Source of the DNA: Dehalococcoidia bacterium
Lineage (GTDB): Bacteria; Chloroflexota; Dehalococcoidia; GIF9; AB-539-J10
Assembly: GCA_030621105.1 (NCBI GenBank)
Contig: JAUXIH010000063.1
Span: 1 to 6,338 of the forward strand
Direction: 5' to 3'
Length of the DNA: 6,338 nucleotides
Positions within the stretch are counted from its first letter, which is position 1; each line of letters begins with the position of its first letter. Below, piece after piece: positions 1 to 6,316 of this stretch. The notes under the pieces are model-generated. The model did no database searches. It had not been told where the DNA came from and was given only the letters and a program-made list of their open reading frames with translations. Position numbers and translations under genes: made by a program.

Positions 1-643
1 CATAGGCCAAGGCTATTCCATCGCCGGTGACCACGTCTGAGTTAGTGGTATATTCAAATAAGTTCCCCGCACCACCGGTAGCGAGAATCAGAAACCGACA
101 TCGATATTCTTCCACCGAACCAGTCCGATAGTCTACAGACTCCACTCCTTCTACCTTATCATGGTCAATCAGAATCCTGTTGGCCAGGCGATGTTCCAAA
201 ACCCTGATATTCAAGGATCGGACATCACCACTTAAAGTACGCTCAATATACTCTCCGGTGGCATCCCCTCCGGCATGAATGACTCGGGGCAACCTGTGAG
301 CTGCCTCTCTTCCCAAGGAAATTTGTCCATTAAGGGTATCGAAGGGAACCTTCAACTTGATCAGGTCAGCAATACTATCCGCAGCCTCATTCGTCAAGAT
401 ACGTACTGCGTCAGCATCACATAAACCATCTCCAGCCGCCATCGTATCCTGGAAATGAAGTTCGGGGGAATCATCCTTGCCCAGAGCTACGGCAATGCCT
501 CCCTGGGCAAACTTGGTATTACAATCATCAATGCTGCCCTTAGTCAAAATAAGAACACTACCATGTTTTGTAGCAAGCAACGCAGTATACAGGCCCGCAA
601 TACCACTTCCCACGATGATATAGTCGTAGTATTCCACTGTCAT
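1..643 (-). CDS. nadB: L-aspartate oxidase, N-terminal part (runs off left edge)
   Basis: The flavoenzyme oxidises L-aspartate to iminoaspartate, the first step of de novo NAD synthesis in the cytoplasm; the product is passed to NadA. I translated 214 complete codons by hand from an ATG at 641-643, with no stop before the edge; the family is about 500-540 residues, so about 40 % is present. Visible are the FAD-binding GSGIAG motif (residues 12-17), the NTKFAQGGIA stretch (43-51 region), the aspartate-oxidase signature GREAAH...RVIHAGGDATG (111-130), and ATGGAG (188-193) and TGDGIA (206-211), typical of the FAD domain shared with succinate dehydrogenase and fumarate reductase flavoproteins. 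The REAAH/HAGGDATG pair and the neighbouring nadA favour NadB over SdhA/FrdA. The start lies 7 nt after the nadA stop and has no clear Shine-Dalgarno sequence, so translation may be coupled to nadA. The missing C-terminal half leaves completeness open. Confidence 0.93.
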   Translation of the reverse strand, partial: MTVEYYDYIIVGSGIAGLYTALLATKHGSVLILTKGSIDDCNTKFAQGGIAVALGKDDSPELHFQDTMAAGDGLCDADAVRILTNEAADSIADLIKLKVPFDTLNGQISLGREAAHRLPRVIHAGGDATGEYIERTLSGDVRSLNIRVLEHRLANRILIDHDKVEGVESVDYRTGSVEEYRCRFLILATGGAGNLFEYTTNSDVVTGDGIALAY

Positions 644-650
644 ATCACGT

Positions 651-1583
651 TCAGGTAATGTCTAACATCTTATCAATAGCTCGCCTGGCTCGCCTCGCCA
701 CCTCTACAGGAACATCTACCACGTTCTCCCTCAATTCCATAGTCTCGATCAGCACCTCAAGCGTAGTTTTCTTCATATCAGTACAGATGAAATCATGCGC
801 GATGATATGAAACTCCTTTGCCGGGTTCTGCTGCCTCAGGGCATGCAATATGCCCTCCTCAGTGCCAATGATAAAGAGGCGATCATCACTCCTCTGAGCA
901 TAACGCAACATCTGCGAAGTACTCAGGGCAGCATCAGCCAGGGAAATCACCTCGGGGCGACACTCAGGATGAACCAGAACCTTAGCCTGGGGATATCGTT
1001 GCTTGGCCAGATTCACGTCACGAGCAGTAATCCTGTTATGCACATAGCAGAACCCAGGATAAAGAATAACTCTCTTGTCGGTCATGGTAGATACATAATG
1101 CCCCAAATTCTGGTCAGGAATAAATAGAACCTCCTGGCCAGGAATAGCATTAACTACATCCAGGGCATTTGCTGAGGTGCAACAAACATCGCTTTCTGCT
1201 TTAATATCTGCGGTAGTATTAACATAAGCTACCACAGTGGCATTGGGATATCTCTTTTTCCACTGCCGCAGCGTCTCAACATCAATTGTCTCGGCCAGCG
1301 GACAACCAGCATCAACCTGGGATAGTAACACCGTGGAATCAGGATTGAGAATAGCAGCAGTCTCGGCCATAAAACGAACGCCACAAAAAACAATGATATC
1401 AGCCTTGGCACCAACGCTTTTCCGGGACAACTCCAGAGAATCGCCGGTGAAATCGGCAATGTCCTGGATTTCAGGGCGCTGGTAGTTATGAGCCAGGATG
1501 AGAGCATGCGACTGCTCTTTCAGCTCAAGCACTCTCTGCTGTAGCTGCTCCGTAGTAATCTTAGCCCCTGTTGCCATCCCCAT
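651..1583 (-). CDS. nadA: Quinolinate synthase A ([4Fe-4S] enzyme)
   Basis: NadA condenses iminoaspartate from NadB with dihydroxyacetone phosphate to form quinolinate, the pyridine precursor of NAD. It is a cytoplasmic protein of 310 residues, the compact length seen in many bacteria and archaea. Family motifs run in order: AHNYQRPEIQDIADFTGDSL (31-50), VFCGVRFMAETA (65-76), YVNTTA (120-125), CTSANA (135-140), PDQNLG (156-161), HPEC (205-208), GTEEGILH (240-247) and MKKTTL (270-275). By position against the Pyrococcus enzyme (Cys83/170/256), the three cluster ligands are Cys94 (AGCPLA), Cys179 (GFCYVH) and Cys267 (FICTDM); all are present. The start at 1583 lies inside the end of miaB (23-nt overlap) and is preceded by a good GGGGGAG ribosome site 10 nt upstream. 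A second in-frame ATG two codons later (1575-1577) is a weaker alternative. The nadB ATG follows 7 nt after the stop. The cluster makes the enzyme oxygen sensitive (family knowledge). Confidence 0.97.
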   Translation of the reverse strand: MGMATGAKITTEQLQQRVLELKEQSHALILAHNYQRPEIQDIADFTGDSLELSRKSVGAKADIIVFCGVRFMAETAAILNPDSTVLLSQVDAGCPLAETIDVETLRQWKKRYPNATVVAYVNTTADIKAESDVCCTSANALDVVNAIPGQEVLFIPDQNLGHYVSTMTDKRVILYPGFCYVHNRITARDVNLAKQRYPQAKVLVHPECRPEVISLADAALSTSQMLRYAQRSDDRLFIIGTEEGILHALRQQNPAKEFHIIAHDFICTDMKKTTLEVLIETMELRENVVDVPVEVARRARRAIDKMLDIT

Positions 1584-2853
1584 TGCTTATCATCTCCCCC
1601 TGTAACGCCCAGGGACTCGTTCGGTCAATACGAACTTTCACCAAATGCTCCAGCTGGCTAACATTATGTTTAAAGAAGACCAGTTTATCATTTCTATTTC
1701 GACCATACCACTTCCCTTTCTTTCTGCCCTCCACCAGCACCTCAACCAAATTGCCACGAATCCTGGCATCTATCTCGCTGGCTACCCTCTGCTGTAGCTG
1801 CTCCACCCTATCAAACCTGGCCCTCTTGGCCTCCCAACTGACGTCATCCTTGCCTTCACGCCAGGCGATAGTACCAGGGCGAGGTGAATAGGCAGCAACA
1901 TGCACCACATCAAATCTCAACTCCTCAAGCAAAGATAAAGTGCGCCCGAATTGTTCCTCCGTTTCCCCGGGAAAACCAACAATCACATCGGTGCTCAAAG
2001 AAATCCCAGGCATATAACGCCTGATGGTGTGGACAAGATGACGGAACTGCTCCACTGTATATCCTCGTCGCATAGCCTGCAATATATGGTCGTCACCTGC
2101 CTGCACAGCCAGATCCAGATGCTCACAGACCTTATCCAGTGTCGCCATTGTACGAATAAGCTTTACACTCATATCCTTGGGATGGTTGGTAAGGAAACGA
2201 ATTCTCCACAAACCATCAATGGCATTTAGCTCGACGAGTAAATCTGCCAAATCGGGGGACCCGGGCAAATCATGTCCATAGGAATCGACATTCTGCCCCA
2301 GCAGGGTTACTTCCCTGACTCCATGCTCGACCACCTGCCTGACCTCACCTACAACCTCCTCCACAGGACGACTCACTTCTCTCCCTCGACGATAAGGAAC
2401 AATGCAATAGGAACAGAAATTATTACATCCTTGAATAATGGGAATAAAGGCAGTGGGCGGAGAAAGTAAAGGAACACTTCTCTTCCAGCCATCAATCGAA
2501 ATATCGTGGGGCTGCGCCCAATTCCCCAGCGTACTATAATCACCAGGCCCAAAGAACAGGTCAACCCAGGGAAAGCGTCTCTGCAGACCAGCTATATCAG
2601 AATCGACAAAGCAGCCGGTGACAAGAATAGCCATGCCAGGGCGTTTCTCCTTAAGCCCTTTCGCCAGACCAATCGTACCTAAGGTCTTGTCCTCAGCGCT
2701 CTGCCTCACCACACAGGTGTTGAGCACAACGATATCAGCTTCCTCAAGTGCGCCCGCTGCCTCATATCCAGCAGAAGACAAATAGCCCGCTATGCGCCGT
2801 GATTCCGCCTTGTTCATCTGACAACCGATAGTCCAGATAAAATAGCATGCCAT
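1561..2853 (-). CDS. miaB: tRNA-2-methylthio-N6-dimethylallyladenosine synthase (radical SAM methylthiotransferase)
   Basis: MiaB adds a methylthio group to C2 of isopentenyl-adenosine-37 in tRNAs that read codons starting with U, using two [4Fe-4S] clusters and S-adenosylmethionine. The 430-residue protein is full length for the family. The N-terminal UPF0004 domain has its three cluster cysteines: Cys11 (GCQMN), Cys47 (NTCVV) and Cys81 (TGCFV). The radical SAM domain carries CNNFCSYC (Cys143, 147, 150) followed by IVPYRRGREVSRP, then LLGQNVDSYG (184-193), LDLAVQAGDD (246-255) and DVIVGFPGET (289-298). A C-terminal TRAM RNA-binding domain covers about 363-425. The VPYRRGREVSRP and GQNVDSYG motifs fit MiaB better than MtaB or RimO. 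The ATG at 2853 has only a weak GAGTG upstream, but the N-terminus aligns with the family. Its last 23 nt overlap nadA. No isopentenyltransferase miaA lies in the window, although MiaB needs its product. Confidence 0.95.
   Translation of the reverse strand: MACYFIWTIGCQMNKAESRRIAGYLSSAGYEAAGALEEADIVVLNTCVVRQSAEDKTLGTIGLAKGLKEKRPGMAILVTGCFVDSDIAGLQRRFPWVDLFFGPGDYSTLGNWAQPHDISIDGWKRSVPLLSPPTAFIPIIQGCNNFCSYCIVPYRRGREVSRPVEEVVGEVRQVVEHGVREVTLLGQNVDSYGHDLPGSPDLADLLVELNAIDGLWRIRFLTNHPKDMSVKLIRTMATLDKVCEHLDLAVQAGDDHILQAMRRGYTVEQFRHLVHTIRRYMPGISLSTDVIVGFPGETEEQFGRTLSLLEELRFDVVHVAAYSPRPGTIAWREGKDDVSWEAKRARFDRVEQLQQRVASEIDARIRGNLVEVLVEGRKKGKWYGRNRNDKLVFFKHNVSQLEHLVKVRIDRTSPWALQGEMISNGDGNRG
1594..1600 (-). 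promoter_or_regulatory. Ribosome binding site of nadA, inside miaB
   Basis: The minus-strand GGGGGAG lies within the last codons of miaB and ends 10 nt before the nadA ATG at 1581-1583. It is the clearest Shine-Dalgarno sequence in the window and supports that start over the ATG two codons later. It suggests nadA can be translated independently while staying on the same message. Confidence 0.7.
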
Positions 2854-2855
2854 GG

Positions 2856-2915
2856 TTATTCACTCAGAGACACCATAATCCGTCCTGGTGCTACATCTAC
2901 AGTAAAGCACAACAT
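2856..2915 (-). other. 19-codon reading frame in the gap between the J-protein gene and miaB
   Basis: The stop of the J-protein gene (TGA, 2915-2917) overlaps an ATG as TGATG. From there a 19-codon frame runs to a TAA at 2856-2858, two bases before the miaB ATG. The peptide reads MLCFTVDVAPGRIMVSLSE. It fills the only sizeable gap in the operon. It has no recognisable domain and no Shine-Dalgarno sequence of its own. It could be a real leader peptide coupling the two genes, a remnant of a longer J-protein C-terminus in another frame, or chance. I do not claim a function. The gap contains only a 5-bp hairpin (GTGCT/AGCAC, 2888-2910) with no T-run, so I see no terminator, and I see no promoter for miaB. 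Confidence 0.15.
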
Positions 2916-3592
2916 CACGACGACTTCACCAAGATTTTAACCAGGATATCTCCCTGCGAGCCATCAGTTATCTGGCGCGCACCTCTCAGCCTCACAATGC
3001 TGCCAGTTGTTACGCCAGATGGAATCCTCACCTCCAGCCGCTTCTTATTCCTGATTAATCTTTTAACCGTTCCCCGCGCCGCCTCCCCACGACTGATGGC
3101 AAGCTCATAGCGAATACTTTTCTCTCTTGGCGGCCGTGCCTGCCCAAACAAATCGCCAAAGTTAATTCCCCCACCAGGCCCCGTGGTAAATCTCATGCCA
3201 CGGGAGGATCTCGTTCCCCTGCCGGAACGCATGGAGGAAGAACCTTTCCCCCCGAAGAGTCCACCGAAAATATTCCCGAGAAAATCAGAACCGAGACCAG
3301 CACTGCCAAAGTCCCTCATCAAATCATCAAAGGTTGTACGCGTAGCCTGGCTGCCAAATATATCTCCAGCATTGCCCACAGTGCCAAACTGGTCATATTG
3401 CTGTCTCTTCTGCTTATCCCCCAGGACAGCGTAGGCCTCATTTATCTCTTTAAATTTCTCAGTGGCCCACTTCTCATTTCCTGGATTACGATCAGGATGA
3501 TACTTCAGAGCCCGCTTCCTGTAAGCTTTCTTGATATTAGCATCTGTGGCATTCCGTGCCACGCCTAAAGCCGCATAATAATCCTTCGCCAT
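2915..3592 (-). CDS. Short J-domain co-chaperone (DnaJ/CbpA-like, no zinc finger, single C-terminal domain)
   Basis: J-proteins stimulate the ATPase of DnaK (Hsp70) and deliver client proteins to it. The 225-residue protein starts with a canonical J domain (about 4-70) with the HPD triad at 32-34 in YRKRALKYHPDRNPG and ends helix IV with QQYDQFG. A Gly/Phe-rich region with IFGGLFGG and INFGDLFG repeats and a Ser/Arg-rich patch (118-134) covers about 71-150. One C-terminal beta domain (about 158-223) follows, with LEVRIPSGVTTGSIVRLRG and GDILVKI. There are no CxxCxGxG zinc motifs, so it is not DnaJ proper. Type II proteins such as CbpA are about 300 residues with two C-terminal domains and a dimerisation tail; here the second domain and tail are absent. 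The ATG lies 1 nt after the mutS stop, with AGGGAG (3597-3602) as ribosome site overlapping the end of mutS. Whether it serves DnaK generally or is specialised cannot be told from the sequence. Confidence 0.9.
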   Translation of the reverse strand: MAKDYYAALGVARNATDANIKKAYRKRALKYHPDRNPGNEKWATEKFKEINEAYAVLGDKQKRQQYDQFGTVGNAGDIFGSQATRTTFDDLMRDFGSAGLGSDFLGNIFGGLFGGKGSSSMRSGRGTRSSRGMRFTTGPGGGINFGDLFGQARPPREKSIRYELAISRGEAARGTVKRLIRNKKRLEVRIPSGVTTGSIVRLRGARQITDGSQGDILVKILVKSS

Positions 3593-3593
3593 A

Positions 3594-6140
3594 CTACTCC
3601 CTCTCAGCCATTCTCTTTAGCTCATAAAGCCTGGTGATAGCATCCAGCGGTGACATGCTATCGATATCCATTTTAGAAATTTCGTCTCTTATCTGCAACC
3701 CTTGAGGAAAAAGGGGAAGCTGCTGAACTTGCTTTCCTCGGGAAATTTTCACCTTACTGACAGTGTGCCTATCTTCCAGGTCAAGTAACACCTCACTGGC
3801 ACGTTCAATCACCGCCCTGGGCAGTCCCGCCATCTGGGCAACATGAATGCCATAACTCCTGTCAGCACCACCGGGAATAATCTTGTGCAGGAAAACAACC
3901 TTGTCTCCCTCCTCCACCACAGCAACATTATAATTCTTCACTCGAGGCAAGATACCAGCCATCTCAACCAGTTCATGATAGTGGGTGGCAAACAAGGTCT
4001 TTGCTCCCAGCCGCGGATAATTATGCATAAATTCAACCACCGCCCAGGCGATGGACAATCCATCATAGGTGCTCGTGCCTCTACCAATCTCGTCCAGAAT
4101 AATAAGAGAACGAGATGTAGCATTATGTAAAATATTTGCGGTCTCCGTCATCTCCACCATAAAGGTAGACTGTCCCGCCGCCAGGTCTTCCTGAGCACCA
4201 ATACGGGTAAATATACGATCAACAATTCCAATCGTGGCGGAATCAGCAGGAATAAAACTTCCAGTTTGAGCTAACAAAACCAATATGGCCACCTGCTTAA
4301 GATACGTCGATTTCCCCGACATATTCGGTCCCGTAAGCACAATAAGCTGGAAATCCTCATTACTCAGATAAGTATCATTGGGAACAAAGCCATCCATGCC
4401 CAGACTGCTTTCCACCACAGGGTGTCGCCCCCCTTTAATATCGATAGCGTTACCACTGGTCAGTTTCGGCCTTACATAGCGACGCTTTACCGCTACCTCG
4501 GCGAGGCTGGAAAATACATCTACCTTGGCAATAGCCCTGGCAGTAGACAGCACCTGGTCACCACTTGCAGCAACCTGCTGGCAAACCTGTCGGAAAAGGT
4601 CACCCTCCAGGGATATCATTTTCTCCTGGGAATTAAGGATCAGCGACTCATATTCCTTGAGTTCCGGGGTAAAAAACCTCTCTGCCTCAGCTAAAGTCTG
4701 CTTACGGATGTAATCAGCCGGCGCCAGATTAATATTTGCACGAGATATCTCAATGTAATAGCCAAAAACACGATTATAACCCACCTTCAATGACTTAATG
4801 CCAGTACGCTGCTTCTCCCTCTGCTCCAGCCCAGCAAGATACGCCTTGGCTTCCTGGACATCGTGGCGCAGCTTATCCAGCTCCGGGGAAAACCCCTCCC
4901 GTATGACACCTCCGTGGTCCAGATCTCCTGGCTCATCAGCAATGGAATGAGCAATCAAATTGACAACATCAGGACAGGGCTTCAACTCCATGACCAGCCA
5001 GCCGAGGTTATCGCTACCCAGCTTCTCTCTCAAACCTGGTATAACCCCCAGACTGGTGCTAAGTGTTACCAGCTCACGGGACAAAACCCTGCCAGCCCGG
5101 ACTCTACTGATCAGCCTCTCCAAATCAGCAACGTCGGATAAAGCAGAAGTGACTTCTCCACGAACCAGGGAGTCACCATAAAACCAATCGATTGCTTCCT
5201 GCCGCTGCTCCAGCTCTGCGATATCAAGCAATGGATGCGCCAGGAAACTCCTCAGCAACCTGGCACCCATGGCTGTCCGGGTCAAGTCAAGGACAGAAAG
5301 AAGCGAGTTACTGCTATCCACCCCCCTCCCCCCGAGAAAAAGCTCCAGATTACGGATGGTCTGGCCATCAAGAGTCATAAAGGAATCTGTAGAATATGTC
5401 GCCATGCCAGTCAGATGTGTCACAATTTCCCGTTGTGTCTCGGAAACATAATGAACCAGTGAGCCAGCAGCCCTGATAGCCAGCGGCAGTTGGGCACAGC
5501 CATAACCCTCCAGGGTCGCCACAGCAAAATGCTCCAGCAACACATCCTGGGCCACCTCTCTATCAAACCAGTAATCGTCAAGCCTGCTCACAGTGGCAGA
5601 TACTCCTCCATACTCCTCACTGCTTGCAGGAAGAATAATCTCACTGGGCTGGAGCCGCTCCAACTCACAGGAAACACCATCCGCAGGAAGCTGTGTGACA
5701 GCGAACTCACCTGTACTTATGTCAACATACGCTATGCCTGCCTCACTGTCCTCAACAATAAGGCTAACAAGATAATTATTGGCTCGGGCCTCAAGCAAGT
5801 TAGTCTCCACCACCGTGCCGGGAGTAACCACGCGAACCACATCACGATCTACCAGACCCTTGCCCGGCGGGCTCAGCTGCTCACAAATAGCCACCTTATA
5901 ACCACGTTTAATGAACCTTGCCAGATAGCCATCCAGGGCATGAACCGGGATCCCTGCCATCGGCACCTTGTGTCCCTTCCCCATTTCGCGAGATGTCAAA
6001 ACGATATCCAGTTCCCGGGAAGCCACCCTGGCATCATCATCAAATGTCTCATAGAAGTCGCCCAGCCGAAATAGCACGATAGACTCAGCATAATTCTGCT
6101 TGACCCTGACATATTGTCGCCTGAGTGGAGTTACCGACAT
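3594..6140 (-). CDS. mutS: DNA mismatch repair protein MutS
   Basis: MutS finds base mismatches and small loops in DNA and, through ATP binding, recruits MutL to start repair. From the chosen ATG the protein has 848 residues, typical of bacterial MutS1. The mismatch-binding domain has GDFYETF with the Phe-x-Glu wedge at F29 and E31. Connector, lever (about 245-520) and clamp domains follow. The ATPase domain has Walker A GPNMSGKST (604-612), STFMVEM (658-664), Walker B LIILDEIGRGTS (679-690) and FATHYHE (717-723). Near the end are QLPLF (807-811), resembling a beta-clamp binding motif, and the C-terminal SPLDAITRLYELKRM helix. The frame is open up to an ATG at 6183-6185, which would add 15 residues (MSHVAYAGSYSRITA). 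I prefer the start at 6140 because MutS proteins normally begin only a few residues before the TPLRRQY block. Neither start has a well-placed Shine-Dalgarno sequence (GGGAG at 6160-6164 is 19 nt from 6140). No mutL is in the window. Confidence 0.96.
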   Translation of the reverse strand: MSVTPLRRQYVRVKQNYAESIVLFRLGDFYETFDDDARVASRELDIVLTSREMGKGHKVPMAGIPVHALDGYLARFIKRGYKVAICEQLSPPGKGLVDRDVVRVVTPGTVVETNLLEARANNYLVSLIVEDSEAGIAYVDISTGEFAVTQLPADGVSCELERLQPSEIILPASSEEYGGVSATVSRLDDYWFDREVAQDVLLEHFAVATLEGYGCAQLPLAIRAAGSLVHYVSETQREIVTHLTGMATYSTDSFMTLDGQTIRNLELFLGGRGVDSSNSLLSVLDLTRTAMGARLLRSFLAHPLLDIAELEQRQEAIDWFYGDSLVRGEVTSALSDVADLERLISRVRAGRVLSRELVTLSTSLGVIPGLREKLGSDNLGWLVMELKPCPDVVNLIAHSIADEPGDLDHGGVIREGFSPELDKLRHDVQEAKAYLAGLEQREKQRTGIKSLKVGYNRVFGYYIEISRANINLAPADYIRKQTLAEAERFFTPELKEYESLILNSQEKMISLEGDLFRQVCQQVAASGDQVLSTARAIAKVDVFSSLAEVAVKRRYVRPKLTSGNAIDIKGGRHPVVESSLGMDGFVPNDTYLSNEDFQLIVLTGPNMSGKSTYLKQVAILVLLAQTGSFIPADSATIGIVDRIFTRIGAQEDLAAGQSTFMVEMTETANILHNATSRSLIILDEIGRGTSTYDGLSIAWAVVEFMHNYPRLGAKTLFATHYHELVEMAGILPRVKNYNVAVVEEGDKVVFLHKIIPGGADRSYGIHVAQMAGLPRAVIERASEVLLDLEDRHTVSKVKISRGKQVQQLPLFPQGLQIRDEISKMDIDSMSPLDAITRLYELKRMAERE
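3597..3602 (-). promoter_or_regulatory. Ribosome binding site of the J-protein gene, inside the end of mutS
   Basis: Minus-strand AGGGAG is formed by the last two sense codons of mutS (AGG GAG) just before its TAG stop. Only 4 nt separate it from the J-protein ATG at 3590-3592, which is short but usable. Ribosomes ending mutS would sit on this site, so the two genes are probably translationally coupled. Confidence 0.55.
5321..5333 (-). repeat. Two G6 tracts separated by one A inside mutS
   Basis: On the coding strand the sequence is six G, one A, six G. It encodes Gly270-Gly271-Arg272-Gly273 and the first base of Val274, just before the VLDLTRTAMGARLL block of the lever domain. It is the longest homopolymer-rich stretch I noticed in the window. 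Slippage by one G would frameshift mutS before its ATPase domain. A single G6 tract also lies in the J-protein gene (3248-3253). Confidence 0.85.
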
Positions 6141-6183
6141 CGCCGTTATTCTACTATAACTCCCAGCATACGCAACATGGCTC

Positions 6184-6212
6184 ATAATACATATGAAATA
6201 CGCCGAGATGAA
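6184..6212 (-). promoter_or_regulatory. Weak candidate sigma-70-type promoter for mutS
   Basis: TTCATC (-35, 3 of 6 matches to consensus) and TATTAT (-10, 5 of 6) are 17 nt apart on the minus strand. Transcription would begin around 6176-6178, leaving a leader of about 35-40 nt before the ATG at 6140. AT-rich spacers give such matches often by chance, so this is only a candidate. Confidence 0.2.
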
Positions 6213-6286
6213 TTAGCACACATTACACAATCAAAGAGAACCCCTGCCAACAAACATCCCTTAAGACAACCCTGAAAAACACATAC

Positions 6287-6316
6287 TTGACAAATTTCTC
6301 GCACTGTCTTTATAAT
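6287..6316 (+). promoter_or_regulatory. Consensus sigma-70-type promoter, divergent from mutS
   Basis: TTGACA (6287-6292) and TATAAT (6311-6316) match the -35 and -10 consensus at all twelve positions, with an 18-nt spacer (optimum 17). The expected RNA start is near 6322-6324. It points rightward out of the window, so the gene it drives must begin past 6338; its identity is unknown. ACTTGAC (6285-6291) and its exact inverse GTCAAGT (6323-6329) flank it, one arm covering the -35 and the other the expected RNA start, as an operator might. Confidence 0.75.

Noticed and set aside
455..658. 67-codon plus-strand open frame opposite the start of nadB
   Set aside because: It is antisense to the well-matched NadB N-terminus, including the FAD motif; no independent evidence.
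2888..2910. Possible terminator hairpin between the J-protein gene and miaB
   Set aside because: Only 5 bp pair (GTGCT/AGCAC) around a 13-nt loop and no T-run follows, so it should not terminate transcription.
2915..3592. J-protein gene as a broken dnaJ pseudogene
   Set aside because: The J domain, Gly/Phe region and one complete-looking beta domain are intact, and the gene has coupled start signals; a short form is more likely than decay, though a lost C-terminal domain cannot be excluded.
5321..5333. G-quadruplex from the G6-A-G6 stretch
   Set aside because: A four-run quadruplex would need loops of zero length within the 13 bases; neighbouring bases offer no further G-runs. Slippage is the better reading.
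5490..6074. 194-codon plus-strand open frame opposite mutS
   Set aside because: It lies wholly antisense to the conserved N-terminal half of MutS, has no ribosome site, and its peptide shows no domain or sensible composition. It is a shadow of the coding strand.
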